The position numbers and the translations under genes are program-made. DNA of 64,000 bases from CAYNYF01 sp964401385 (GTDB taxonomy: Bacteria; Planctomycetota; Phycisphaerae; SM23-33). Below the pieces are notes generated by a model. The model was not told the origin of the DNA and did no database searches. It saw only the letters and a program-made list of their open reading frames with translations. Positions 41,333 to 50,467 of the stretch are shown one piece after another (within the stretch, counting starts at the first letter, position 1; each line of letters starts with the position of its first letter). Location of the stretch: contig CAYNYF010000005.1 of NCBI GenBank assembly GCA_964401385.1, forward strand, positions 1 through 64,000. Direction: 5' to 3'.

Positions 41333-42319
41333 ATGCGATACACGCCCATAGCTTTTCTCTGCTTGTTGCTGGCCCTGGGCTGTGAGGTCCAAGAGCCGCC
41401 GACGCCCTCCGCCGCGGCGGCCGAGCCGGCAAAGCCCGGGCCGGCAGCGCCGGTCGTGCCGGGCGGTAAGGTGATGGCGACCGTCAACGGCCGGCCGATC
41501 TACATGAAGGACCTCTACCAGCCGCTGGTCGAGGCCGACGGACTGCGGATGGCTGAAATGCTCATCGCCGACGCCATCGTCGCCCAGGAGGCCGCCCGCC
41601 GAAGCGTCAGCGCCACCGACTCCGACGTCGAGGCCGAGAACCAGCACTCTCTCAAGAACATCTCCCACCTGCTCAACGAAGCCCTCGGCCCCGACCAGCG
41701 CGAGCGGCTGCTGGATCAGTTGCTCGCCAGCCGCGGGCTCACCCGGTCGCTGTGGCAGGCCACCATGAGGCGCAACGCACTGCTGCGGAAGATGGTCGCC
41801 CCGCAGGTGGTGGTCAGCGAGGCCATGCTCAAGGTCGAATACGACCGCAGATACGGGGAAAAGGTCCAGATCAGCCACGTTCAGCTTCCCACCTTCGCAG
41901 AGGCCGAGAAGATCATCGCCCTGCTGAAGGCCGGGGAGGACTTCGCCGCCCTGGCCCGGAAGCACTCCACCAACACCGACACCGCCCGCGTGGACGGGAT
42001 GATCTCGCCGGCGTTCACGCAGGCCAACGCCTCCGTGCCCAAGCCCATCCGCGACGCGGCCTTCGCCCTGAGAAGGCCGGGCGAGATCAGCGGCGTCGTC
42101 CAGGTGGGCAGCGAGTTCCACGTGCTCAAGCTCCGCCAGCGGATCCCCGCCCCGCCGGCCGATTTCGGGAAGGTCAAGGAACAGCTCCGCGGGGAGCTTC
42201 GAGAGCGCCTGACCGAGCGGCTTCAGCTTCAACTGCTGCGGGACCTGCGGACCAAGGCCGACGTGGACTACATCAACCCCGCGCTGCGGACGGCGGTGAA
42301 GCGGCAATCCCGCCCCTGA
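41333..42319 (+). CDS. Parvulin-type peptidyl-prolyl isomerase lipoprotein (PrsA/SurA-like)
   Basis: 328 residues from ATG 41333. The lipobox L-L-A-L-G-C ends a short signal at Cys17, followed by a Pro/Ala linker, so it should be a lipoprotein in the periplasm. A SurA-N-like helical region (V-N-G-R-P-I-Y-M-K-D-L then a long helix set) is followed by a parvulin domain at about 180-275: I-S-H-V-Q-L-P, F-A-A-L-A-R-K-H-S-T, F-A-L-R-R-P-G-E-I-S-G-V-V and F-H-V-L-K-L. Expected to help fold exported proteins, of which this window has many. No upstream ribosome site is strong. Confidence 0.85.
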   Translation: MRYTPIAFLCLLLALGCEVQEPPTPSAAAAEPAKPGPAAPVVPGGKVMATVNGRPIYMKDLYQPLVEADGLRMAEMLIADAIVAQEAARRSVSATDSDVEAENQHSLKNISHLLNEALGPDQRERLLDQLLASRGLTRSLWQATMRRNALLRKMVAPQVVVSEAMLKVEYDRRYGEKVQISHVQLPTFAEAEKIIALLKAGEDFAALARKHSTNTDTARVDGMISPAFTQANASVPKPIRDAAFALRRPGEISGVVQVGSEFHVLKLRQRIPAPPADFGKVKEQLRGELRERLTERLQLQLLRDLRTKADVDYINPALRTAVKRQSRP

Positions 42320-42356
42320 GCCCGCGGCGGCCGAGAAGGACAAGGAAGGGTGGCCG

Positions 42357-43658
42357 ATGCAGCCGTGCAACGTCTTGTACATTCACTCACACGACACCGG
42401 CCGATACGTCCGGCCGTACGGCTACGCCGTGCCCACACCGAACATCCAGGCCCTCGCCCGGCAGGGGGTGCTCTTCCGCAGCGCCTTCTGCTGCGCCCCC
42501 ACCTGCTCGCCCAGCCGGGCGTCGCTGCTGACCGGGCAGTACCCCCACAGTAGCGGAATGCTGGGGCTGGCCCACCGCGGATTCGCCCTGAACGACTACG
42601 GCCGGCACATCATCCACACGCTGGGGGAGGCCGGCTACCACTCGGTGCTGAGCGGCATCCAGCACGTGGCCCGCAATTCGGCCACCGTCGGCTACGATGA
42701 GGTGCTGCCCGCTCCGGGCTACAGCGAGGAGGCCGTCGCCCGGGACGCGGTGAGATGGCTCGCCGGCTCGCCGAAAAAGCCGTTCTTCCTGTCGGTGGGC
42801 TTCGGCGCGACCCACCGCGTTTTCCCCCCGCCGGACCCGGCCGACGAGCCGCAGTACTGCCGGCCGCCGGCGCCGCTGCCGGACACGCCCGAGACCCGCT
42901 ACGACTTCGCCTGCTACCGGAGCCGCGCGCGCATGCTGGACAAGGCCGTAGGAACCGTGCTGGCGGCGCTGGAGCGGGCGGGGCTGGCCGAAAGCACGCT
43001 GGTCATCTGCACCACCGACCACGGGGTGGCCTTTCCCGGCATGAAGTGCAACCTGACCGATCACGGCATCGGCGTAATGCTCATCCTCCGCGGGCCCGGC
43101 GGCTTTTCCGGCGGGAGGGCCTGCGAGGCGATGGTCTCCCACGTCGACCTGTTCCCGACGGTCTGCGAGCTGATCGGCGTCGACCCGCCCGGCTGGCTCC
43201 AGGGACGGTCGATGATGCCGCTGATCCGCGGTGAGGTCGAGCAGATCAACGAGGAGATCTTCGCCGAGGTCACCTATCACGCGGCGTACGAGCCGATGCG
43301 GGCGGTGCGGACGCAGCGGTGGAAATACATCCGCAGGTTCTCCGAGCGGCCGACGGGCGTGATGTGCAACTGCGACAAGAGCCCCAGCAAGGACGTGTGG
43401 CTGGCCCACGGCTGGCGGGATCGGCCGGTCGCCGGCGAAGAGTTTTTCGACCTGGTTTTCGACCCCAACGAGGCGCACAACCTCGCCGCCGACCCGGCCG
43501 CGAAGGGCGCCCTCGACGACATGCGCCGGCGGCTGGAGAAATTCATGCGGGCCACCGACGATCCGCTGCTGAAGGGCCCCGTGCCCCCGCCGCCCGGGGC
43601 ACGCGTCAACCACCCGGACTGCCTCTCGCCGGGCGAGAAGCGGTTCATCGACACCTGA
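42357..43658 (+). CDS. Sulfatase (1), CSPSR type
   Basis: 433 residues. Sulfatase active site A-P-T-C-S-P-S-R-A-S-L-L-T-G near residues 43-56, where the Cys of C-x-P-S-R becomes formylglycine. The metal-binding T-T-D-H-G-V-A-F and a late R-T-Q-R-W-K-Y-I-R-R segment complete the family pattern. The usual N-terminal N-V-L-x-I-x-x-D-D is replaced by N-V-L-Y-I-H-S-H-D, so one Asp is His. I see no signal peptide, unlike most planctomycete sulfatases. It is 27 bases from the second sulfatase. Confidence 0.88.
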   Translation: MQPCNVLYIHSHDTGRYVRPYGYAVPTPNIQALARQGVLFRSAFCCAPTCSPSRASLLTGQYPHSSGMLGLAHRGFALNDYGRHIIHTLGEAGYHSVLSGIQHVARNSATVGYDEVLPAPGYSEEAVARDAVRWLAGSPKKPFFLSVGFGATHRVFPPPDPADEPQYCRPPAPLPDTPETRYDFACYRSRARMLDKAVGTVLAALERAGLAESTLVICTTDHGVAFPGMKCNLTDHGIGVMLILRGPGGFSGGRACEAMVSHVDLFPTVCELIGVDPPGWLQGRSMMPLIRGEVEQINEEIFAEVTYHAAYEPMRAVRTQRWKYIRRFSERPTGVMCNCDKSPSKDVWLAHGWRDRPVAGEEFFDLVFDPNEAHNLAADPAAKGALDDMRRRLEKFMRATDDPLLKGPVPPPPGARVNHPDCLSPGEKRFIDT

Positions 43659-43685
43659 ACCGCCCTGGCGAAACGAAAGGAAGAC

Positions 43686-45176
43686 ATGGCCAAGCCACCC
43701 AACATCCTGCTGTTCTGTGCCGACCAGCTCCGGGCGGACGCCCTCGGCTGCTACGGCAACAATGTCTGCCGGACGCCCAACCTGGACGCCCTGGCCACCG
43801 CCGGCGTGCTGTTTGAGAACACCTTCACCCCCAATCCGATCTGCGTGCCGGCCCGGGCGGTCATCACCACCGGCAACTACCCCCACGTCTGCACCGGCAC
43901 CAAGAACAACTCCGGCAGGATTCGCGACGATCAGCCCAAGCTGGCCGAGCACTTCGCCCGGTGCGGCTACGAGACCTACGCCTGCGGCAAGCTGCACTAT
44001 GTGCCCTATGCCCCGCCGGGCGAGCCGCGCCTGCTGCACGGCTACCAGCACTGCGACCTGACCGAGTCCGGGCGGCTGCAATGGCTCTACAACCCGGCCG
44101 GCGGGCAGCGCGGGCTGGAAGACTACATCGACTACCTCGCCGACGTCGGCTGGGCCGGCTACAGCCGCGCCCACGGTGCCGGCAACAACGACGTCCGCCC
44201 GTGCCCGTCGCCGCTGCCGGCCGAGCATCACGTCGACCACTGGGTGGCCGACCGAGCCATCGCCCGCCTGGGCGAGCACCTGGCCAACCGCGCCGACAAG
44301 CCCTTCCTGATCTGGTGCAGCTTCCCCAAGCCGCACTCGCCGATGGACCCGCCCATCGAATACGCCACGATGTACGACCCGCGCGAGGTACCCCCGCCCG
44401 TCGGCGGCGAGTCGACGCTGGCCGACCGCAATCCGCTGCTGGAGGCCACCCGCATCACCCACGGCATGGACACGCTCAGCCCCGCCGCGCGGCAGGTTAT
44501 CAAGGCATACTACTACGCCGTGATCAGCCATCAGGACGCCCAGGTCGGGCGGGTGATGGCGGCGCTGGCGGCGGCCGGCGCGGCCGAGGACACCATCATC
44601 ATGTTCATGGCCGACCACGGCGACCTGATGGGCGACTTCGGCGTTTACTTCAAGAGCAACTTCCTGGAAGGGGCGGTGCGGGTGCCGCTGCTGGTCAAGG
44701 CCCCCGGCCGGCCCGGCGGGCAACGGCGGAGCCAACTGGTCGGGCTCCAGGACGTGCTGCCGACGCTGGCGGCCCTGACCGATTGCCCGCTCGGCCGCGA
44801 GGTCCACGGGATCGACCTGACGAACGCGCTGTCCGACGCAGACGCCGACGTCCGCGAGTTCTACTACAGCCAGTGCATGGACGACCCGCGGCAGGCGGCC
44901 ATGATCTGCGACGGCCGCTGGAAATACTGCTACGCCCAGCAGGGCCCCACCGAAGAGCTGTACGACCTGGCCGAGGACCCGCACGAGCTGGTCAACCTGG
45001 CCGCCCGCGGTGACGCCGAGAAGCTGCTCGAGCCCTGGCGCGAGCGGCTGATGGCCGAGGCCCGCCGCCTGGGCGATACCGCCCTGCTCGACGGGAAGAA
45101 GCTGAAGACCGCGCCGCTGGATCGGGCCGCCATCGGCAAGCTGCCCATCAGCGGCATGGGCTGGCGCTGGTTCTGA
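43686..45176 (+). CDS. Sulfatase (2), CVPAR type
   Basis: 496 residues. N-I-L-L-F-C-A-D-Q-L-R-A-D at the start (family metal Asp-Gln), active site N-P-I-C-V-P-A-R-A-V-I-T-T-G near residues 51-64 with the C-x-P-x-R Cys but Ala where Ser/Ala/Cys is allowed, M-A-D-H-G-D-L-M-G-D for metal, and a C-terminal subdomain. No signal peptide is visible. Same direction and close to sulfatase (1), so an operon. The pair may desulfate an imported sulfated sugar in the cytoplasm, or act on choline-sulfate-like small molecules. No formylglycine-generating enzyme is in the window. Confidence 0.9.
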   Translation: MAKPPNILLFCADQLRADALGCYGNNVCRTPNLDALATAGVLFENTFTPNPICVPARAVITTGNYPHVCTGTKNNSGRIRDDQPKLAEHFARCGYETYACGKLHYVPYAPPGEPRLLHGYQHCDLTESGRLQWLYNPAGGQRGLEDYIDYLADVGWAGYSRAHGAGNNDVRPCPSPLPAEHHVDHWVADRAIARLGEHLANRADKPFLIWCSFPKPHSPMDPPIEYATMYDPREVPPPVGGESTLADRNPLLEATRITHGMDTLSPAARQVIKAYYYAVISHQDAQVGRVMAALAAAGAAEDTIIMFMADHGDLMGDFGVYFKSNFLEGAVRVPLLVKAPGRPGGQRRSQLVGLQDVLPTLAALTDCPLGREVHGIDLTNALSDADADVREFYYSQCMDDPRQAAMICDGRWKYCYAQQGPTEELYDLAEDPHELVNLAARGDAEKLLEPWRERLMAEARRLGDTALLDGKKLKTAPLDRAAIGKLPISGMGWRWF

Positions 45177-45246
45177 CCGCCCGGTCGAGCCGCCCGCCGC
45201 CGCGCCCAAGAAACCCAAGTGATTTCGGGGCGGCGCTCGCTATCAT

Positions 45247-46596
45247 GTGGCCATGCTCCGGCGGCGTTTCGGGACATTCACGGGCGGGATCGACATTCCC
45301 GACGACAAGGAAGCCACCCTGGATGCACCCATCGCCCCGGTCGGGCGCCTGGAGAGGCTCCGCGTTCCGCTGGCGCCGGTCCCGGCCGAGCCGGCCCGCC
45401 CGGTCGTTCGGCCGGGCTATCGCGTCGCGGACGGGCAGAAGCTCGCCGAGGCGGACTCCCCGGAGCAGGTGGCGGTTTTCGCCCCGCTGGCGGGGCGGGT
45501 GGCGCGGTTTACCGAGGCGCTCGTTCCGGCCCATCCGAGCGGCTGGCGGGTCTCGCCGGCGATTGAGCTGACCGACCTGGGCCGCCCCGAGGGCATACGC
45601 CCGCTGCCGACGACCTATCAGTGGCAGGCCGCCGACGACGGCTCCCTGCGGCTGCGAGTGGCCGAGGGCGGGCTGGTAACGTCCGGCTCGCCGCCGACGG
45701 CCCTGGCCGGCTGGGTGGAGGCCGCCCGGCGGGCGAAGGTCCACACCCTCATCGCCAACGTGATGGAGAACACGCCGTTCGTCACGGCCGATCACCGCCT
45801 CCTGGCCGAGCACGGCGGCGAGGTCATGCGCGGGCTGGTGATCCTCGCCCGGGCCATCGGCGTCACGGAGGCTATGCTGGCGGTCGACCTTCGCCGAACC
45901 GGCGCCTACCAGGCCGCGGTCGGGCCGGCACACCTGCACGGCGTCGACGCCATCGCCCTGGCCCACAAGTATCCCATCGGGGCCGAGCCCATCCTGGTCA
46001 AGGTCCTCACCCGGCGGGAGATCCCGCTGGGCCGGCGGGCCTTTTCGATCGGGGTGGCCACGACCGACGCGGCAACCTGCTGGGCGACGTACCAGTGGGT
46101 GGCGTGTGGCGTTCGGCCGACGGCGCGCGTGGTCACCGTCGCCGGGCCGAGGGTCGGCGCGCCGGGCAACCTGCTGGTGCCCTTCGGCGCCGACGCCGGC
46201 GAGGTGCTGGCGCTGGCCGAGGTTCGCGGCGACGAGCCGGCCATCCACGGGCCGGCCATGACCGGGCGCATGCTGCCACCCGAGGCGGTCGTCACCGGCC
46301 AGACCAACGCCCTGCTGGCACTGGAGCCCCCGCCGGCGGGCGTGCCCACGCCCTGTATCCGCTGCGGCTGGTGCACGGACAACTGCCCGGCGCGGCTGAA
46401 CGTGGCCGCCCTAAACGACGACTTCGAGCTGGGCAGGACCGAGCGGGCGCGGCGGCGCGGGGCGCTGGCGTGCGTGGGCTGCGGCATATGCAGCTACGTC
46501 TGCCCGGCCCGGCTGCCCCTGGCCCGGCGGGTGGGGCTGCTGATGCAGGCCATCCGGGAAGAGCAAACGGCCGCCCCGGCCAGGGCGAGCCAATGA
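45247..46596 (+). CDS. rnfC: RnfC-like electron-transport subunit
   Basis: 449 residues from GTG 45247 (ATG 45253 also possible). RnfC features: N-terminal F-G-T-F-T-G-G-I, the H-K-Y-P-I-G-A-E-P-I-L-V-K-V-L-T-R-R-E-I-P segment, and two ferredoxin-type motifs, C-I-R-C-G-W-C-T-D-N-C-P and C-V-G-C-G-I-C-S-Y-V-C-P, near residues 374 and 412. The nucleotide-site segment usually reading G-x-E-C-E-P is V-M-E-N-T-P here. It precedes an rnfD-like gene but none of rnfA, B, E or G is nearby, so it is not a complete Rnf complex locus. Confidence 0.85.
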   Translation: MAMLRRRFGTFTGGIDIPDDKEATLDAPIAPVGRLERLRVPLAPVPAEPARPVVRPGYRVADGQKLAEADSPEQVAVFAPLAGRVARFTEALVPAHPSGWRVSPAIELTDLGRPEGIRPLPTTYQWQAADDGSLRLRVAEGGLVTSGSPPTALAGWVEAARRAKVHTLIANVMENTPFVTADHRLLAEHGGEVMRGLVILARAIGVTEAMLAVDLRRTGAYQAAVGPAHLHGVDAIALAHKYPIGAEPILVKVLTRREIPLGRRAFSIGVATTDAATCWATYQWVACGVRPTARVVTVAGPRVGAPGNLLVPFGADAGEVLALAEVRGDEPAIHGPAMTGRMLPPEAVVTGQTNALLALEPPPAGVPTPCIRCGWCTDNCPARLNVAALNDDFELGRTERARRRGALACVGCGICSYVCPARLPLARRVGLLMQAIREEQTAAPARASQ

Positions 46597-46654
46597 CGTG
46601 AACCACCGCCGCCGGCGCCGCAGCGCCCGCGGCCGGGAGATCCAAAGCGCTGGT

Positions 46655-47848
46655 ATGGTGCAGACACGGCAAACGCTGAGCAGCCAGGCAGCCGCCCACG
46701 CCCCGTTCCTGCGGGCCCCCGAGGCCAGCCGCAGCATCTTCGTGGTGATGTTCGCGGCCGCGTGCGCCCCGCTGGGGGCCGGGGTGGTGCTGTTCGGCTG
46801 GCGGGCGCTGGCGGTGGCAGGCCTGAGCGTGGGCGGATGCGTGCTGACGGAGACCGCCTACTACCGCGTGACGCGGACGCCGGCGCTTCTGGGCCGCTCG
46901 CACGCGGCCCTGACGGGGCTGCTGCTGGCGCTGACGCTGCCGGCGTTCGTGCCCTGGTACGTGCCGTTGACGGGGGCGGTCTTCGCCATCATCGTCGGCA
47001 AGGCCATCTTCGGCGGCATGGGGCACTTTCTCTGGCAGCCGGCGCTGGTGGGGCGGCTGGCGGTGGGCGTGATCTTCGCCCCGCCGCTGCTGCCGATCGA
47101 CCTGCTCAACCCGCAGCAGTGGCCCGTGCTGGCGGTCAACCGCGTCATCCTCGGAGACGTGCGCCAGACCCGGTCCGTCCGCGCCGTCCGCGACTGGCAG
47201 CGGACGCCCGCCCCGCCCCAGGCTGACGCCTTCAAAACCCGGCGCCCGCGCGAGATGCTGCGCGAGCTGACCGGCCCGGGCGAGGCCCGCCCGGCGTCCA
47301 TCGTGGACACGCTGCGGCGGATGCCGCCGGTCCGCGATCTGCTGCTGGGCGCCCACGGCGGCGACATCGGCGAGACCTGTGTGCTGGTGATCCTGGTAGC
47401 CGGGCTGTACCTGGTCTATCGCAACTACGTCCGGGGGTTCCTGCCGGGGATGTTCATCCTCGCGGCCGTCGTCACCGCCGCAATCGCGCCCGTCCGGGCG
47501 GGGCAAGGCCAGAGCTGGAAGTGGCTGCCCATCGCCTCCGAGGGGCTCGACGTGGGGTTCAGCTACGTCGCCTACCATCTCACATGCGGCGAGATCATGC
47601 TGGCGGCGTGGTTTCTCGCCACGGAGATGACCTCGCGCCCGGTGACGGCGCCGGCGCAGGCGATCTTCGCCGCCGGCTGCGGGGCAACGGCGGTGCTGCT
47701 TCGACTGTATACGCCGCTGGCGATACCGGCCTACGCGGCCGTGCTCGGGTGGAATACTTTCACCCCCGTCCTGGACGTGATCCGCCCGCGGGTGCTGGGG
47801 CAGAAGCGCTTCTGGCAGCGGTGGCGCGAACCGCGCCCGGCAGAGTGA
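46655..47848 (+). CDS. rnfD: RnfD-like membrane subunit
   Basis: 397 residues from ATG 46655; GTG 46598 right after rnfC would add 19 Arg-rich residues, so the start is open. About nine hydrophobic helices. The RnfD/NqrB core is recognisable from H-A-A-L-T-G-L-L-L-A-L-T-L-P, V-G-K-A-I-F-G-G-M-G, L-L-G-A-H-G-G-D-I-G-E-T-C-V-L and the final helix pair. The S/T-x-A-T site on which RnfD and NqrB carry covalent FMN is not evident in the loop before L-L-G-A-H-G-G; the segment has T-G-P-G-E-A-R-P-A-S instead. Works presumably with RnfC as an NADH/ferredoxin-linked module of unknown partner. Confidence 0.8.
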   Translation: MVQTRQTLSSQAAAHAPFLRAPEASRSIFVVMFAAACAPLGAGVVLFGWRALAVAGLSVGGCVLTETAYYRVTRTPALLGRSHAALTGLLLALTLPAFVPWYVPLTGAVFAIIVGKAIFGGMGHFLWQPALVGRLAVGVIFAPPLLPIDLLNPQQWPVLAVNRVILGDVRQTRSVRAVRDWQRTPAPPQADAFKTRRPREMLRELTGPGEARPASIVDTLRRMPPVRDLLLGAHGGDIGETCVLVILVAGLYLVYRNYVRGFLPGMFILAAVVTAAIAPVRAGQGQSWKWLPIASEGLDVGFSYVAYHLTCGEIMLAAWFLATEMTSRPVTAPAQAIFAAGCGATAVLLRLYTPLAIPAYAAVLGWNTFTPVLDVIRPRVLGQKRFWQRWREPRPAE

Positions 47849-47911
47849 CCGGCGAGAGCAGCTCCCGCCTGGGGCGTCTCTCGTGCCGTGCCGCCCGGCG
47901 GTGCAACCGCT

Positions 47912-48547
47912 TTACCGACTCCGGCCGCGGAAAGCCCGCCTCCGCCTGCGAGTCACCGCCAGGGCCCCCATGCCCAGAAGCACCATCACGGCCGGGGCGG
48001 GAACCGGAGTGCCCTCGAAGATGAGCGTCGCCTGCGTCACGTCGCCGGTTGCGTGCTCCACCAGCTCATAGGGTTCCTCGGGATACAAAAAAAGGGGAGC
48101 ATTGATGCTCCAGCTCACCTCGCCCCATCCCTGTTTCACGCGCTCCAACTCGTAGGCGGCAATCTGGTCATAGACCGCCTCGCCGTCGAACGCCCCGCTG
48201 CAATCGAGGGCCACCACGTCCACGCCCGAGATTCCGCCCTCCGGATACAGCACCGAAAAGAAGCCGGGGGCGGTCACGTTGTCCACACCCGTCCCAAAGG
48301 GCAAACCACGCGCCCACAGGCCTCCGTAGAATGTCCCGGCGATTCGGATTCGAACCTCCTGGACTTCCAGAAAGGCCGTGCCGCAGTCATAGGCGCACTT
48401 CTTCCCCGACGAGCCGGCGGAAGCGTCGGTGGTGTAATGTCCCAGCAGACCATCCAGCGGCAGTTCGAACGTGTCCGTCCATCCCGCCGATGCCGGCACC
48501 AGCAGACCCATCAGGCAGGCAATGGAAGCACATCCCTTCGCGTACAT
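47912..48547 (-). CDS. Exported protein with PEP-CTERM-like anchor
   Basis: 211 residues from ATG 48547, which has a strong AAAGGAGGA ahead. Signal peptide about 1-21 (ends P-A-S-A-G). The central part has no motif I recognise; it contains four Cys and acidic loops (D-C-G-T-A-F-L-E-V). The last 32 residues are T-P-V-P-A-P-A, a hydrophobic stretch and R-R-R-R-R: an anchor of the VPxPA type. It is convergent with rnfD and separated by about 250 apparently empty bases from the next gene upstream. Confidence 0.75.
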   Translation of the reverse strand: MYAKGCASIACLMGLLVPASAGWTDTFELPLDGLLGHYTTDASAGSSGKKCAYDCGTAFLEVQEVRIRIAGTFYGGLWARGLPFGTGVDNVTAPGFFSVLYPEGGISGVDVVALDCSGAFDGEAVYDQIAAYELERVKQGWGEVSWSINAPLFLYPEEPYELVEHATGDVTQATLIFEGTPVPAPAVMVLLGMGALAVTRRRRRAFRGRSR

Positions 48548-48801
48548 TCGGTCCTCCTTTCCGCCATGCAAGGACAGAGGCATTCTCCTGGCTTGTTGGA
48601 CGTACCCTCGGCGTGGCTCGGCTGAGGCCGATGGCCATGCCGCACGAAGAGGAACGAATCAAGACTTCCGACAAAGTCCCGGCTGAACTGATCCCCCAGG
48701 CCAATGTAATTCTACGGCCGCCGACCGCCGGCGTCAAGGGCCCATCTCGCGGGAAGGAAGCTCGGGGGGTGGCCAACCCAGGCGTGAATGCCCGGCCTCC
48801 G

Positions 48802-49530
48802 CTACCTTGCCCGCAGCAGGCGGGCGAAGGCCAGGGCGGCTGCGACGCCCGGCCACAGGGCCCAGGCCCAGATCGGCGCGGGATGCCAGGAGGCGCTCCT
48901 GGCGGCGGCGACCGAATACGCACAGGTCGCCGGCCCGGCCGAGAAGAGCCAATCGGGCGGGACGCCCCTGCCGGTCACCTCGGTCAGCACGTAATAGGTC
49001 ACGGGCATGCCAACGGCAATGAGGGCGGCGGCCAGGGCGGCGGCGGTCGTGGTGGCGGCGCGGCCTTGGGCCACCCACAAGCTTAGCCCCCACGCCGCCA
49101 TCGCCACGCCCGTCAGGTACAGCAGGCCGCGGACGACGTCCCCGGCCGTGGCGTCCGACAGCCACGCGGCGGCCACGTAAAGCGGCGCCGAGGCCACCAG
49201 CAGCATCACGTACTCACCGGCCGCGGGAAAAATCGACGCCAGCGCGCCCTCGTCGCTCGCCGCGGACCGCCCGGCCGCGGCGGCCCTGCGCCCGAGAACC
49301 AGCGGGCAGATCAACATCAGCAGGCCCGCCTGGGCCGCCAGCAGCACCTGCAAGGCCGGCGGGCTGGCAAAGCCCCCGCCAAAGTCTGGTTGCAGGAAGC
49401 TCTCCGGCAGCGACCCCACCGCCAGCGCCGCCACCGAGACGGCCAGGAAGACCGCCCCGGCCGGATGCCAGAACTGCACGACCTTCCCGCCGGCGGGAAC
49501 ATCGCCGCCCTGATCAATGGATGCTGACAT
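48802..49530 (-). CDS. Polytopic membrane protein of unknown function, after ftsQ
   Basis: 242 residues, about six hydrophobic helices, with a short polar N-terminus. I recognise no family. Its start overlaps the end of ftsQ by 17 bases, so it is translationally coupled to the dcw cluster and occupies the place where many bacteria have ftsA/ftsZ. That position is the only hint at a role. The downstream 250 bases are empty, so it is the last gene of the cluster. Confidence 0.7.
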   Translation of the reverse strand: MSASIDQGGDVPAGGKVVQFWHPAGAVFLAVSVAALAVGSLPESFLQPDFGGGFASPPALQVLLAAQAGLLMLICPLVLGRRAAAAGRSAASDEGALASIFPAAGEYVMLLVASAPLYVAAAWLSDATAGDVVRGLLYLTGVAMAAWGLSLWVAQGRAATTTAAALAAALIAVGMPVTYYVLTEVTGRGVPPDWLFSAGPATCAYSVAAARSASWHPAPIWAWALWPGVAAALAFARLLRAR

Positions 49531-50419
49531 GGAGTTTTTCGAAGCGGAGATCGATCCAGTCCTTCACGCCGGCCAGCTTGCCGCCGTTGGAGGCGACGTA
49601 GGCGTCCAGGTTGGCCAGTTTGGCCTCCGGGGCCAGGCAGTAGTCCAGCCCGTCCTCGGCCGGAAAACGCCCGAAGAGAACCCGCGTCCGCCGCGACTGG
49701 CCGAGCTGGGCGTAGAACTGGAGGTGCGGGTCCATCGGGCTGATGCGCCCGTTGTGATTGCGGACGTCGATGACGCTGATCTGACCTTGCCACGCCCGGC
49801 CCTTCAGCAGGCTGAGCAGGCGCAGGCCCTTATCCAACTCCGGGGCGTCCCACTTCTGCCCCGGCCGCGGCGGTAGCGTGCCCACGCCGTCGATCTTGAC
49901 GAAGGCGTCCTGGCGAACCTGATTGGCCCGCAGCGGCAGCACCACGCCGCCGGCGTCGACCACGTGAAATTCGCCCGGCCGATCCTCGACCGCCACCAGC
50001 GCCGCCGGCCGGCGGAACTCGGCCTCGATCACGACCGTGCCGTCATGGTGCTTGCGGACGCAGCGTACCTTCGCGATCCAGGGGTGCTCGGCGGCGGCAT
50101 CGTAAACGTCCTTCGCCAAGCTCTCGTCGAAGACGCTGCGCCCGGACACTTTGGCCTGAACGCGTGACAGGACACTGCGGACAGCGTACGGCGGCAGGTC
50201 CATCGGGCGCTCGGCCAGCCGCACGCGCGCGGACTTTCCGGCGTACTCCGGCGAGGCCAGCACACTGCTCCGCATGCCCCACAGCGCCAGCGCCGCCAGC
50301 GCCGCCACCGTCAACACGGCCGAAGCCTTGACGGCCTTGGCCTTGTGCGGCCAGGGCGGGTGCGACGGCTTGACCTGGGCTTTCGCCCGATCCTTCTTCT
50401 TTTTCTTCCTTCGCAGCAC
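49514..50419 (-). CDS. ftsQ: Cell-division protein FtsQ
   Basis: 301 residues from GTG 50419, with GGGAGG about ten bases ahead. The frame stays open to TTG 50455, but that start has no ribosome site. Lys/Arg-rich cytosolic tail (R-R-K-K-K-K-K-D), one membrane helix at about 33-52, then a POTRA-like domain (S-V-F-D-E-S-L ... H-P-W-I-A-K-V-R-C-V-R-K) and FtsQ beta domain ending with V-D-L/W-I-D-L-R-F. Links FtsL/FtsB and FtsI/W in the divisome. Position after ddl is the standard order. Confidence 0.85.
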   Translation of the reverse strand: MLRRKKKKKDRAKAQVKPSHPPWPHKAKAVKASAVLTVAALAALALWGMRSSVLASPEYAGKSARVRLAERPMDLPPYAVRSVLSRVQAKVSGRSVFDESLAKDVYDAAAEHPWIAKVRCVRKHHDGTVVIEAEFRRPAALVAVEDRPGEFHVVDAGGVVLPLRANQVRQDAFVKIDGVGTLPPRPGQKWDAPELDKGLRLLSLLKGRAWQGQISVIDVRNHNGRISPMDPHLQFYAQLGQSRRTRVLFGRFPAEDGLDYCLAPEAKLANLDAYVASNGGKLAGVKDWIDLRFEKLHVSIH

Positions 50420-50467
50420 CAGCGGTAACCTCCCTGTTCCGGCCGGCACAGGCAACCCGTGCCCGGC

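Noticed and set aside
42387..45218. 943-codon minus-strand frame opposite the two sulfatases
   Set aside because: Antisense to two intact sulfatases; no motifs, biased composition.
48548..48801. Possible small gene between the PEP-CTERM-like gene and the membrane protein
   Set aside because: Open frames here lack ribosome sites and recognisable sequence; treated as empty.
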